This document shows positions 1 to 8,747 of a stretch of 64,000 bases of DNA, one piece after another; position 1 is the first letter of the stretch; every line of letters starts with the position of its first letter. Source of the DNA: JAXDMK01 sp963765955 (lineage in GTDB: Bacteria > Actinomycetota > Acidimicrobiia > Acidimicrobiales > AC-14); NCBI GenBank assembly GCA_963765955.1, contig CAVXYA010000008.1:124001-188000 (forward strand), written 5' to 3'. The notes below the pieces were generated by a model, which was not told the DNA's origin, searched no databases, and saw nothing but the letters and a program-made list of their open reading frames with translations. Made by a program: the position numbers and the translations under genes.

Positions 1-313
1 GGGCCAGGGCGGCGGCCAGGATCGCCGCCTCCAGCACCACCGTCGCCCCGTAGCCGGGCAGGTTGAAGTCGCGCATCCACCACAGTCCGGGTAGGTAAAG
101 GCCGAGCCCGGCGGCCAACCCCCCGATGACCCGATGGCGCAGCCGCCGCCCGTCGACCGCGGCGAACACCAGCGCCGCGCCCACCAGCCCGAGGGGCCAG
201 GCGCCCGTCGACCCCGGCCACGGGGGCAGGCTCAGGGCCAGGAGGAGCCCGCCGAGGACGCCGACGGCGACCATCGCGCCCGTCCGGGGTGCGCCCGCCT
301 TGGCCTCTGTCAC
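1..313 (-). CDS. lnt: Apolipoprotein N-acyltransferase, N-terminal part (runs off the window)
   Basis: Lnt adds the third acyl chain to bacterial lipoproteins at the outer face of the plasma membrane. About 104 residues are visible: a short polar N-terminus, hydrophobic helices with an ALSLPPWPG segment, and the family-typical GLWWMRDFNLPGYG stretch near residue 85. The nitrilase domain with the Glu-Lys-Cys triad lies beyond base 1, so the catalytic part cannot be checked. The GTG at 313 is preceded by an AGGA about 8 bases upstream; an in-frame ATG at 274 is less likely. It is divergent from the P450 gene with only 18 bases between starts. The call rests on N-terminal similarity alone. Confidence 0.7.
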   Translation of the reverse strand, partial: MTEAKAGAPRTGAMVAVGVLGGLLLALSLPPWPGSTGAWPLGLVGAALVFAAVDGRRLRHRVIGGLAAGLGLYLPGLWWMRDFNLPGYGATVVLEAAILAAALA

Positions 314-331
314 GTGGTAGTCCTGGGAGCC

Positions 332-1561
332 ATGACCGACCTGGCCTCGCTGATGGTCGAGGCGGGGCTCACCAGCCCCATGCTGCCCGAGAACCGGGGC
401 AACCCGTACCCGACGTACGCCTTCATCCGCCGCATCGAGCCCGTCCACCACGCCCCCGACGGCACGTGGGTGCTCACCCGCTACGACCACGCCGCGGCCG
501 TGCTGCGCGATCCCCGGTTCAGCACCAACCCCGCCCGCCTGGGGGAGGGCATCGACCTGTCGAAGAGCCCGGTGCGCCAGGCCGGGTCGAACCTGATGAT
601 GTTCCGCGACCCGCCCGACCACACCCGCCTGCGGGGCCTGGTGAGCCAGGCGTTCACCCCGCGGACCGTCGACAGCCTCAAGCCCCGCATCGAGCGGCTG
701 GTCGACGAATTGCTCGACGCGGTGGTGGCGCGGGGTGACGGCGAGCTCGACGTGCTGGCCGACCTCGCCTACCCGCTGCCCACGGTGGTGATCTGCGAGC
801 TGCTGGGCGTGCCCGTGGCCGACCGGGAGAGCTTCAAGGGATGGGCCGCGGGGGCCTCCCGCCTCCTCGACAACTACCTCGACCAGGCCGCCCTCATGGA
901 GGGCATGGCCGCCGGCATGGAGCTGTTCCGGTACTTCTCCGACCTGGTCGAGGAGCGCCGCAAGCACCCCGGCCCCGACCTGCTGAGCGCCCTCCTGGCG
1001 GCCGAGGCCGAGGGCGACCGGCTGAGCCATGCCGAGCTGCTCAGCACCGTCACCCTGCTCTTCGTGGCCGGTTTCGAGACCACCATGAACCTGCTCGGCA
1101 ACGGGATGCTGGCCCTGCTCCGCAACCCGTCCGAGATCGACCGCCTCCGAGCCGACCCCAGCCTGGTGCGGACGGGCGTGGAGGAACTCATCCGCTACGA
1201 CGGGCCGGTGCACATCACCGCTCGCATCGCCACCACCGACGTCGAGATCGGCGGTCGCCAGATCCGGGAAGGGGAGCAGGTGGCGGTGTCGCTGGGGGCG
1301 GCCAACCGCGACCCCGACCAGTTCCCCGACCCCGACCGCCTCGACGTCGGCCGCTCGCCCAACCGCCACCTGGGCCTGGGCGGAGGGCCTCATTTCTGCC
1401 TGGGCGCCACCCTCGCCCGCATCGAGAGCCAGGCCGCGTTCGGCGCCGTCCTCCGCCGCTTCCCCCACCTCGAGCTGGCCACCGAGAACCCCACGTACCG
1501 CGACCACTTCGTGATCAGGGGCCTTACCGGCCTGAAGGTTTCCATCACGCCGCCTGGCTGA
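332..1561 (+). CDS. Cytochrome P450
   Basis: Soluble bacterial haem-thiolate monooxygenase of 409 residues, a normal length for the actinobacterial class that takes electrons from a ferredoxin. The oxygen-binding I-helix motif AGFETT is at residues 246-251, the K-helix ExxR is in EELIRYDGP, and the haem loop GLGGGPHFCLG puts the ligand cysteine at residue 356. The substrate is not predictable; no ferredoxin or reductase gene is adjacent. The ATG at 332 follows GGGAG and gives a normal P450 N-terminus; the frame stays open upstream but that extension is low-complexity. The 3' end overlaps the convergent gene by 17 bases. Confidence 0.92.
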   Translation: MTDLASLMVEAGLTSPMLPENRGNPYPTYAFIRRIEPVHHAPDGTWVLTRYDHAAAVLRDPRFSTNPARLGEGIDLSKSPVRQAGSNLMMFRDPPDHTRLRGLVSQAFTPRTVDSLKPRIERLVDELLDAVVARGDGELDVLADLAYPLPTVVICELLGVPVADRESFKGWAAGASRLLDNYLDQAALMEGMAAGMELFRYFSDLVEERRKHPGPDLLSALLAAEAEGDRLSHAELLSTVTLLFVAGFETTMNLLGNGMLALLRNPSEIDRLRADPSLVRTGVEELIRYDGPVHITARIATTDVEIGGRQIREGEQVAVSLGAANRDPDQFPDPDRLDVGRSPNRHLGLGGGPHFCLGATLARIESQAAFGAVLRRFPHLELATENPTYRDHFVIRGLTGLKVSITPPG

Positions 1562-2472
1562 GCCGGTCGAGGGCGCCGAGCACGTCGAGGGCGACGATTT
1601 CAGGCCGCTCGTGGAGGTCGAAGTCGGTGAGGATGAGCAACGTCCACCCGAGGGCGGCGAGCAGGTTCCACTTGGCCCGGTCGCGCCGATAGCTCTCGCT
1701 GTCGGAGTGCCACAAGGCGCTGTCGACCTCCAGTGCCAGTCGGTGGGGGGGATAGGCGATGTCGACCCGGATCCCCGGCCGCCCTGGTACGCGGATGACG
1801 TACTGCCGGACGGGCGGCGGCGCCCCGCTCCGCATGAGCACGCGCAGGGCGAGGTCCTCGAGCCCGCTCTCGGTCGGACGAGCCGCCGGACCCCTTTCCT
1901 CCAGCACGGACCGGATCACGCCCGCCCCCCGGCAGCCCGGACCGCCGTACCGGCTCAGGTAGCGCCAGATGTGCTCGGTCGTGGTGAGCCCGAGGTGGAC
2001 GGCACTCTCGAGCATCCCCGCCGCCGCATCCCGTGGGACGACCGTCGGCCACGTCGATGAGCGTGCGCTCCGGCCGGGTGACCGTGATCCCTTGCGTAAC
2101 CCGAATGTCGACCGGGGCCAGGAGCCGGCTCCGGTGCACCGTCGCGCCGGCGAGATCGGGCCGCTTCGCCCGCGGCACGGTGATCTCGACCCGCTGGGAG
2201 CCGGCCCCTCGCATGGCCCACAGGCGCGCCGCACTGCGGTGCGATGCGGCCGTACCGTCGCCCGTCGCCAGACAAGCGGCCGCGACGCGTTGCTGGAACG
2301 ACTGCGGGGCGCCCGGCACCGCGTACACGCCCGGATGCAGCCGGATCAGCAGCCCGGCCCGGATCCGGCGCTTGATCTGCTCTGTCGTCAGCCCGAGGAG
2401 GAACAGCTCGTGGCGCGTGACGATCCCATGCCTCTTCGCCGCCAACCGCTGGATCGCCGCGTCGACCTCCAC
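1545..2472 (-). CDS. AbiEi-like winged-helix / DUF559-type nuclease-fold protein, one frameshift
   Basis: About 308 residues when one extra base near 2048 is ignored. The N-terminal part has the AbiEi/type IV antitoxin winged-helix look (HGIVTRHELFLLGLT, then IRLHPGVYAVPG). The C-terminal part has the VSR/DUF559-like pattern: RVDIAYPPHRLALEVDS, a later YRRDRAKWNLLAALGW and a DFDLHERP segment. Reading switches between LIDVA and VVPRDAA; removing one G restores the continuous family pattern. Such proteins are common solitary genes in Actinobacteria, and no toxin partner lies beside it. The GTG at 2472 is the start. The frameshift may be a sequence error, because many genes here carry the same kind of +1 shift. 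Confidence 0.7.
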
Positions 2473-2511
2473 GGAAGCGAAGTCAACCAGCGGCCTGCGA
2501 CAGTCAGCCCG

Positions 2512-2558
2512 TCTGGGGCATGAAAAGGGGTCTCAGGCGACCCTTTTCATGCCCCAGA
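2512..2558. repeat. Perfect 18-bp inverted repeat (hairpin) between divergent genes
   Basis: The arms TCTGGGGCATGAAAAGGG (2512-2529) and its exact complement (2541-2558) flank an 11-base loop. The element lies between the AbiEi-like gene start (2472) and the radical SAM gene start (2604). An A4/T4 tract next to G3/C3 at the loop base matches the layout of the hairpin at 19856-19903, although the outer arm sequences differ. In RNA it would be a stable hairpin in the 5' region of either transcript, or the element may be a protein-binding palindrome or a small repeat element. Confidence 0.75.
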
Positions 2559-2590
2559 CCAGTTGCCGAGCGGACGGGGCGGCGTATCGG

Positions 2591-2596
2591 TATCGT
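2591..2596 (+). promoter_or_regulatory. Candidate -10 box of a leaderless promoter (TATCGT)
   Basis: TATCGT lies 7 bases before the GTG at 2604, and there is no Shine-Dalgarno sequence. This spacing is that of actinobacterial leaderless transcripts, where transcription and translation begin at the same base. No clear -35 box is visible. Confidence 0.4.
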
Positions 2597-2603
2597 GCGT
2601 CGG

Positions 2604-4139
2604 GTGAGCGACCGGCCGCTCGTCCATCTGGTGATCCCCAGGTGGGGCGGTACGGGCCTGCACCAGACGTTCGGCCACCGCATGCCCCCGATGGCGCTGC
2701 TCGTCCTGGCCGCCCACGCCCGCCGGGCCGGGTGGGACGCCCGGGTGATCGACCAGAACTACCAGCGCCTCCCCGACGAGACGCCCGACCTCGCCTGCCT
2801 GACGGTGTGGACGATGATGGCGCCCCAGGCCTACCGGCTGGCGGACGCCTACCGCGCCCGAGGCGTGAAGGTGGTGCTCGGCGGCGTCCACCCCTCCCTC
2901 CTCCCGACCGAGGCCCTGCGGCACGCCGACGCGGTCGTCTCGGGCGAGGCCGACACGGTCTTCGCCACCGTCCTCCACGACGCGGCCGCCAACACCCTCA
3001 AGCCCCTCTACCAGGGCAGCTTCCAGTCGATGGACGACGTCCCCATGAACGACGAGTGGGCCGACATCCTCAAGACGTTCCCGATCACGAGGTACGCCCC
3101 CCTCAACACCCTCCAGACCACCCGGGGGTGCCGGTTCAACTGCGACTTCTGCTCCGTCATCCGCATCAACGGACGGGGCTCGCGCCACAGCCCACCGGAA
3201 CGGGTGGTCGAGGAGATCAAGGTCCTCAAGCGGGTGGGCCAGCACGTGGGGGAGTGGGCCTACGTCTTCTTCCTCGACGACGACCTGGCCGCCGACCTCG
3301 ACTTCTGCGGCGAGCTCTGCGAGACGATCCTCAGCTCGGGCGTGAAGGTGCGCTGGGGCGCCCAGGCGTCCATCGGCCTGGCCCGCAACCAGGAGCTGCT
3401 CGACCTGGCCACCCGCAGCGGCCTGCGGACGATGTTCGTCGGCTTCGAGGGCATCGACCGGGCCAGCCTGCTCGAGTGCAACAAGAAGAACCGTCCCGGG
3501 GAGTACGGCGAGCTCGTGGCCCGCATCCACCGGGCGGGCGCCGGCATCGAGGGCGGGTTCATCTTCGGCTTCGACAGCCAGGGCCCGGACTGCTTCGAGG
3601 AGACGGCCACCTTCGTCGACAACATCGGCGTCGACGTGGCCCATTTCTCGATCCTCACGCCCTACCCGGGCACCGCCACCTACGCCCGGATGCTGCGCGA
3701 CGAGCGCATCACCAGCTTCGACTGGAAGCGCTACAACATGTATTCCTGCGTGTTCGAGCCGGCCCGGATGACCGCCGCCGAGCTGGAAGCGGGCCTGGCC
3801 ACCGCCTACCAGGCCTTCTACTCCCGCCCCCGTCGCATGGGGCGGTTCCGCCGCTACGGCAAGGGACGGGAGAAGGCGTTCCACCTGGCCCTGGCTGCCG
3901 CCAACCGCAACTACGCCACCCGCTATCGCGACCCGCACTGCTCGCCGGACGCTGGCTACGAGGCCGACCCCGACGACATCAAGGGCCTGCTGGCGGCCAG
4001 CTCCGCCCCCGCCCAGGAGGCCCTCAACGTGGCCTTCGCCGCCGCCACCGCAGCCACGGCCCTCGGCTCGACGGCGGCCATGCCCGTCGACTTTCTCCGC
4101 GTCCGCCCGTCGGAGGGAGAGGGTGGCGGACGACAGTAG
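2604..4139 (+). CDS. B12-binding-domain radical SAM protein
   Basis: 511 residues. Residues 1-130 form a cobalamin-binding-like Rossmann domain (RPLVHLVIPRWGG, then VVLGGVHPSLLP and the SGEAD motif). A radical SAM core follows, with the 4Fe-4S cysteines at C176, C180 and C183 in RGCRFNCDFC. The FFLDDDLAAD and TPYPGT segments are typical of the BchE/HpnR-like class, whose members do methyl transfer or ring chemistry on unknown substrates. The C-terminal 100 residues are alanine-rich and unassigned. The start is taken as GTG 2604 (GTG 2595 is possible). It overlaps the sigma factor gene by 17 bases, so the two are probably cotranscribed. Confidence 0.85.
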   Translation: MSDRPLVHLVIPRWGGTGLHQTFGHRMPPMALLVLAAHARRAGWDARVIDQNYQRLPDETPDLACLTVWTMMAPQAYRLADAYRARGVKVVLGGVHPSLLPTEALRHADAVVSGEADTVFATVLHDAAANTLKPLYQGSFQSMDDVPMNDEWADILKTFPITRYAPLNTLQTTRGCRFNCDFCSVIRINGRGSRHSPPERVVEEIKVLKRVGQHVGEWAYVFFLDDDLAADLDFCGELCETILSSGVKVRWGAQASIGLARNQELLDLATRSGLRTMFVGFEGIDRASLLECNKKNRPGEYGELVARIHRAGAGIEGGFIFGFDSQGPDCFEETATFVDNIGVDVAHFSILTPYPGTATYARMLRDERITSFDWKRYNMYSCVFEPARMTAAELEAGLATAYQAFYSRPRRMGRFRRYGKGREKAFHLALAAANRNYATRYRDPHCSPDAGYEADPDDIKGLLAASSAPAQEALNVAFAAATAATALGSTAAMPVDFLRVRPSEGEGGGRQ

Positions 4140-4680
4140 GGGTGTGGGAGGAGACCAGACGGCTGCGGCCGACGACGACGATCCCGGTCCCGCCCTGGTC
4201 GCCCTCTACGACGACGCCCTACCCCACGTCTACGGCTACCTCCTCAGCCGCTGCGGCGGCCACGTCGCTGTCGCCGAGGACCTGACCACCCAGACCTTCC
4301 TGGGCGCGGTGCAGGCGGTGCGGCGCGACCGGGGCGCCCACCTGTCGAAGCCGTGGCTCATGGCGGTGGCCCGCAACAAGCTGGTCGACCACTGGCGCCG
4401 GCAGGCCCGGGAGGAGCGCGGCCTGCGCACCGTCGCCGCCGAGCAGCACAGCTTCCACGACCCATGGGACGCCGAGATCGACGCCCTCCGGGCCCGGGCC
4501 GTCCTCGACCGGCTGTCGGCCCACCACCGGATGGTGCTCACCCTCCGCTACCTCGACGACCTGCCCGTCCCCGAGGTGGCGACACTGATCGACCGCACCC
4601 TGCACGCCACCGAGGCCCTGCTGGTGCGGGCCCGGGCCGCGTTCCGTCGGGCCTACACGGAGGGCGAGAGCGATGCCTGA
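4123..4680 (+). CDS. ECF-type RNA polymerase sigma factor
   Basis: 185 residues. The sigma-2 region spans about residues 20-85 (AEDLTTQTFLGAVQAV, then SKPWLMAVARNKLVDHWRRQ). The sigma-4 helix-turn-helix spans about 125-175 (DRLSAHHRMVLTLRYLDDLP, then VATLIDRTLHATEALLVRAR). The GTG start follows a strong GGAGGGAG site inside the end of the radical SAM gene, and the stop overlaps the next gene by 8 bases. It is sandwiched in a three-gene operon with no classical anti-sigma factor. The following protein begins with a segment that could serve that role (inference). Confidence 0.9.
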   Translation: MADDSRGVGGDQTAAADDDDPGPALVALYDDALPHVYGYLLSRCGGHVAVAEDLTTQTFLGAVQAVRRDRGAHLSKPWLMAVARNKLVDHWRRQAREERGLRTVAAEQHSFHDPWDAEIDALRARAVLDRLSAHHRMVLTLRYLDDLPVPEVATLIDRTLHATEALLVRARAAFRRAYTEGESDA

Positions 4681-5992
4681 CCCGTTCACGACCCTTCGCT
4701 CGCCGGTCGTCCCCACCCCTCCCGACCCGGGCTTCGCGGCTCGGCTACGGGCTCGCATCACGGAGGCCATCGGCCTCCCGGAAGGAGTCGACGTGACCGT
4801 CACCACCTTGGAGGACCTGGACCGCCCCACCGCAGTCGCCGCGACCGCGGCCGCGACCCGCATGGTGCTCACCCCGTACCTCGCCCTGGCCGACGCCCGA
4901 CGGGCGCTCGACTGGTACGCCGACGCCTTCGGCGCCCGCCTCCGGGGCGAGCCCATCGTGATGCCCGACGGTCGCATCGGCCACGCCGAGCTCGAGTTCG
5001 GGGGGGCGCTGGTGATGCTGGCCGACGAGTTCCCCGACATCGGCCACACCGCCCCCCAGCCCGGCGCCGGTTCCTCCGTCACCCTCCACCTGGAGACGGC
5101 CGACATCGACGTCCTCGTCGAGCGGGCGGTCGAGACGGGGGCGGATCTCGTCCGGCCGCCGGAGGACAGCCCCTACGGCCGCAACGCGACAGTGATAGAC
5201 CCGTTCGGCCACCGCTGGATCCTCTCGGGCACGCCGTCGGCCCCGTCGCCGGCCCCCGCCCGCCACATCGGCGGCACCCGGCACGGCGACGTCGGCTACA
5301 TGTCGTTCCGGGTCCCCGACGTCGAGCGGGCTCAGTCGTTCTACGGCGCCGTGCTCGGGTGGACGTTCGCACCTGCCGAGTCCCCCCAGGCCCGCCAGGT
5401 CGTCGACAGCGCGCCCATGACGTCGCTGTGGGGCGGCGAGGAGGGTGGCCCGGTGATCTGCTGGCGGGTGGACGACGTGGCCGCCGCGGCCGACAAGGTG
5501 CGGGCCATGGGCGGCACCGCCACCGAGCCGGCGGAGATGCCCTACGGAACCACGTCGGACTGCACCGACGACCAGAACATGCCCTTCTACCTCTGGCAGC
5601 CGACGGCCGAGGACGCCGGGGCCACGGCCTCGACGACCGACCACCGTCCCCTGAACGGCCTTCGGGAAGGCGACTTGGCTTACCTGGTGCTCAACGTGAT
5701 CGACTCGGAGAGGTTCCGGGCCTTCTTCGGCGAGCTGCTCGGATGGGAGTTCACACCGGGGAGGGTGGCCGACGGCTGGGAGGTGCAGAGCCCCATGCCC
5801 ATGACCGGACTGGCCGGCGGGGCGACCCGGGCGTCCGTGGTGCCGATGTACCGGGTCGACGACATCGAGGCCGCCGTCGGGCGGGTGCGGACCGCCGGCG
5901 GGACGACCACCGCCGTGGAGCGCATGCCCTACGGGCTGATGTCGGACTGCACCGACGACCAGGGCATTCCCTTCTACCTCGGCCAGCTGTGA
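4673..5992 (+). CDS. Triple VOC (glyoxalase-fold) domain protein with an anti-sigma-like N-terminal tail
   Basis: 439 residues. An N-terminal tail (DPFTTLRSPVVPTPPDPGF, then AARLRARI) resembles tails of proteins paired with actinobacterial sigma factors. Three VOC/glyoxalase units follow, at roughly 65-185, 205-320 and 335-437. Units two and three share the repeated ending MPYGTTSDCTDDQ / MPYGLMSDCTDDQ, so they are internal duplicates. The first resembles PhnB-type VOC domains. Coupling to the ECF sigma gene by an 8-base overlap suggests it senses a ligand for, or controls, that sigma factor. This is inference; an enzyme of small-molecule resistance is equally possible. Confidence 0.82.
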   Translation: MPDPFTTLRSPVVPTPPDPGFAARLRARITEAIGLPEGVDVTVTTLEDLDRPTAVAATAAATRMVLTPYLALADARRALDWYADAFGARLRGEPIVMPDGRIGHAELEFGGALVMLADEFPDIGHTAPQPGAGSSVTLHLETADIDVLVERAVETGADLVRPPEDSPYGRNATVIDPFGHRWILSGTPSAPSPAPARHIGGTRHGDVGYMSFRVPDVERAQSFYGAVLGWTFAPAESPQARQVVDSAPMTSLWGGEEGGPVICWRVDDVAAAADKVRAMGGTATEPAEMPYGTTSDCTDDQNMPFYLWQPTAEDAGATASTTDHRPLNGLREGDLAYLVLNVIDSERFRAFFGELLGWEFTPGRVADGWEVQSPMPMTGLAGGATRASVVPMYRVDDIEAAVGRVRTAGGTTTAVERMPYGLMSDCTDDQGIPFYLGQL

Positions 5993-6026
5993 GCGGGGCC
6001 GCCCCTGGCTGACGGGGCGGCCTCGG

Positions 6027-6032
6027 TACCAT
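6027..6032 (+). promoter_or_regulatory. Candidate leaderless -10 box (TACCAT)
   Basis: TACCAT ends 6 bases before the ATG at 6039, and no ribosome binding site is visible. The same hexamer and spacing occur before the Uma2 gene (36402-36407). Confidence 0.45.
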
Positions 6033-6038
6033 CGGCCG

Positions 6039-8123
6039 ATGGGAGTGACGGCCGTCGGCGGGACGGCGCTGGTGCTGGCCGCGGCCGCCGCCTGCGCCTC
6101 GGCGGTGGCGTCGTGGGAGGGCGCCCGGCGGGGTCGCCCGGCGGCCGTGGCGTGGGGGCGACGGGGCCTGGTGGCGGTATCGGCGCTGGTCACGGTGGGT
6201 CTGGCCGCGCTCGCCTGGGCGCTGGTGGGCCAGGACTACTCGCTCGTCTACGTGGCCGACCACTCCAGCCGGGACACGTCCTGGCCCTACCGCCTGGCCG
6301 GCCTGTGGGGGGGGATGGCGGGGTCGCTCCTGCTGTGGACATGGATGCTCGCCGGGTGGGCGGTGGTGGCATCGAGGTGGCTGCGCCGGCGGGCGCCGGA
6401 GCTGGCCGGCGGGACGCAGGCGGTGCTGGCCGTCGAGGCGGCCGTGTTCCTGGGCCTGCTGGTGACGGTGTCGCGCCCGTTCGCCACCCTGGCCGTGCCC
6501 GCCATCGACGGGGGCGGGCTGACCCCGATCCTCCGGCACCCGGCGATGCTCTACCACCCGCCCCTGCTCTATCTCGGCTACGTGGGACTGGCGGTGCCGG
6601 CGGCGATCGCCGTGGCCGCCCTGGCTGGCGGGGGCCGGGCCCGGGACTGGCTGGGCGCGGCCCGCCGGTTCATGGTGCCCAGCCTGGTCCTGCTCGCGGT
6701 GGGGATGGCGGCCGGCGCCCACTGGGCCTACGTCGAGCTGGGATGGGGCGGCTACTGGGCGTGGGACCCGGTCGAGAACGGGGCCCTCCTGCCCTGGCTG
6801 GCCGGCATCGCCTTCCTTCACTCGGCCGTGGTCGCCAAGCGCTCGCCGGCGGCCGCCGGCCGCGGTCCGTCGACCCATGCCCTGGCGTTCCTCGCCTTCG
6901 GGTTGTCGCTGCTGGGAGCGTTCCTCACCCGGTCGGGGGTGACCGCGTCCGTGCACGACTTCGCCGAGGCCCGGGCCGTGGGGAGGGTGCTCCTCGCCAC
7001 GCTGGCCGTCACCACGGTGGCGCTGGCCGGACTGGCCTATGTCCGCCGCGGTCGGCGGGGCGCACGGGAGCCGATCGACGCGGTGACCACGGCGGGCGCG
7101 GTGCGGGTTAACAACGTCCTGCTCCTGGCCGTCATCGTGGTGGTGGGCTTCGGCGTGCTCTACCCGGTGCTGGCGGGCGACGACCTGGTCGTCACCGGTC
7201 GCTACTTCGCGGTGGTGACGGCTCCCCTGGCCCTCGGGGTGCTGGCCGCCATAGGTGTCGGTCCCCGGCTCGGCTGGCGGCCCCGGCCCTGGCCCGAGCT
7301 GCGGGCCCGCCTGCGCCCGGCCTGGTGGGGGGTGGCGGCCCTGGTGGCGGCCGCCGCCGGCCTCCACGACCCCGGCCCCGTCTCCCTGGCCATGATCGGC
7401 CTGGCGGGGTCGGCCGCCGCCCTCACCCTGGCCGAGTGGCGCGACCGCCGATGCAGCCAGACCGAAAAACGCGGCGCCGCGGCCGGCGGGACGCAGTCAT
7501 TGGCGCGCCGTGGGCGGGTGGCGCCCAAGGCGCGCCAAAGACCCTCTCCCGGCGGCGCCGAGCGGGGCGAGGTCGGCTCAGGCGCGGGCCGGTCGGGGTT
7601 GGGGGCGGGCGGGCTGTTGGCCCACCTGGGCGTGGCCGTCCTGCTGGCGGGCGTGGCCGGGACCGCCACCGGAACCCACCGCACAGCCAGCCTGGTGCCG
7701 GGCCAGTCGGCGACGGTGCGCGACTACACCCTCCGACTCGAGGAGGTCCGGCCCGTGGCCGCGCCCGACGGCGGACGGGCGGCCCAGGCCACGCTCACCG
7801 TCGACCGGGGCGACCGCCGGGTCGCCACCCTCCGCCCGGTGGCCCTGGTGGCCGCGTCCGGCGACCGGGTGTCGGAGGCCGCTCTCCGCTCGACGCCCGT
7901 CGAGGACCTCCAGATCGCCCTGCGCACCGTCTCCGGTGGGGGCGGGGCGGTAGTCGTCGAGATCTTCGTCGTCCCCCTGGCCCAGTGGGTCTGGTGGGGG
8001 GCGTTGTTGACGGCCGCCGGCATCGGCCTGTCACGCCGCCGGCCGACGTCGTCCGACCCCTTTCCCGGGCGGGACCCGACGAATTACCCTTCCTCCCTTC
8101 CCGAGGAAAGGGTGCTGACGTGA
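6039..8123 (+). CDS. CcmF/NrfE-like cytochrome c haem lyase subunit
   Basis: 694 residues, polytopic membrane protein of the CcmF family, which attaches haem to apocytochrome c on the outer face of the membrane. The diagnostic tryptophan-rich haem-binding motif WGGYWAWDPVENGALLPWL lies near residues 235-253. The LWGGMAGSLLLWTW segment and the conserved histidine regions (LRHPAMLYHPPLLYLGY) are present. Between the last transmembrane bundle and the C-terminal periplasmic domain there is an unusual low-complexity segment, residues ~475-530. It contains a translated copy of a dispersed palindromic repeat (LARRGRVAPKARQR). The stop overlaps the GTG of the next gene by 3 bases. No other ccm genes are in the window. 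Confidence 0.87.
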   Translation: MGVTAVGGTALVLAAAAACASAVASWEGARRGRPAAVAWGRRGLVAVSALVTVGLAALAWALVGQDYSLVYVADHSSRDTSWPYRLAGLWGGMAGSLLLWTWMLAGWAVVASRWLRRRAPELAGGTQAVLAVEAAVFLGLLVTVSRPFATLAVPAIDGGGLTPILRHPAMLYHPPLLYLGYVGLAVPAAIAVAALAGGGRARDWLGAARRFMVPSLVLLAVGMAAGAHWAYVELGWGGYWAWDPVENGALLPWLAGIAFLHSAVVAKRSPAAAGRGPSTHALAFLAFGLSLLGAFLTRSGVTASVHDFAEARAVGRVLLATLAVTTVALAGLAYVRRGRRGAREPIDAVTTAGAVRVNNVLLLAVIVVVGFGVLYPVLAGDDLVVTGRYFAVVTAPLALGVLAAIGVGPRLGWRPRPWPELRARLRPAWWGVAALVAAAAGLHDPGPVSLAMIGLAGSAAALTLAEWRDRRCSQTEKRGAAAGGTQSLARRGRVAPKARQRPSPGGAERGEVGSGAGRSGLGAGGLLAHLGVAVLLAGVAGTATGTHRTASLVPGQSATVRDYTLRLEEVRPVAAPDGGRAAQATLTVDRGDRRVATLRPVALVAASGDRVSEAALRSTPVEDLQIALRTVSGGGGAVVVEIFVVPLAQWVWWGALLTAAGIGLSRRRPTSSDPFPGRDPTNYPSSLPEERVLT
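7500..7541 (+). repeat. 42-bp palindromic dispersed repeat, copy 1 (inside ccmF-like CDS)
   Basis: A 42-base element bounded by a 10-bp inverted repeat (TTGGCGCGCC ... GGCGCGCCAA) with a GGGCGGGTGGCGCCC centre. It matches the element at 19732-19773 (opposite strand) at 39 of 42 positions. Here it is read in frame, so the protein gains LARRGRVAPKARQR in a loop. Confidence 0.85.
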
Positions 8124-8704
8124 GACTTCGATCCAGCGGGGCGGGTGTGGGGCTGGCGCTGCTTCTGGTGCTCGCCGGCTGTGGCGGCGGCGACGACGAC
8201 GACGCCGACGGGGCCGCGGCCGGCGGGGCGGTCACCACGACCGCAGACGTCCCCGACAACGGCGGCACCTCCTCCGCCACGCCCGATCCGTGCACCCTGG
8301 TGACATTGGACGAGGTCTCGGCCGCCCTCGGGTCGCCGATCGACCCACCCGAGGGCTCCGACTTCGGCCCGCCCCTGGGCGGACGCCAGTGCCTCTTCAT
8401 CAACACCGACCCCCCGCCGATCAAGACGTTCCAGGTGGTGGTGAGGAGCAACGGCGACTTCGCCGAGAACCTCCGTGACATGGGCCAGAGCGTCGAGAAG
8501 CTCTACCAGGACACCAAGAACCTGCAGGCGAGCGCCGAGGACGTGAGTGGCCTCGGCGACAAGGCCTACAAGACCAAGAGCGCGTACTACGTCCTGAAGG
8601 ACGGTGTCTCGCTCGAGACCAACCTCGGCCTCAACACCGACCCCAGCCCGACGGCCATCGCCGCCCTCGATACCCTCACCGAGAAGGCCGTCGCCCGCAT
8701 CTGA
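8120..8704 (+). CDS. Secreted lipoprotein, DUF3558-like
   Basis: 194 residues. A type II signal peptide (LALLLVLAGCGGG, lipobox cysteine near residue 24) is followed by an Asp/Ala/Thr-rich linker, then a domain starting DPCTLVTLDEVSAALG with a later cysteine in RQCLF. This two-cysteine layout resembles the actinobacterial DUF3558 lipoproteins of unknown function. The GTG at 8120 overlaps the ccmF-like stop as GTGA, and a GAGGAAAGGG site lies upstream, so translation is coupled. It would sit on the outer face of the membrane. Confidence 0.78.
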   Translation: MRLRSSGAGVGLALLLVLAGCGGGDDDDADGAAAGGAVTTTADVPDNGGTSSATPDPCTLVTLDEVSAALGSPIDPPEGSDFGPPLGGRQCLFINTDPPPIKTFQVVVRSNGDFAENLRDMGQSVEKLYQDTKNLQASAEDVSGLGDKAYKTKSAYYVLKDGVSLETNLGLNTDPSPTAIAALDTLTEKAVARI

Positions 8705-8747
8705 CCAGGCGCATCTGATCAGTCGGGCGGAGGAAGGGTCGGCGACG

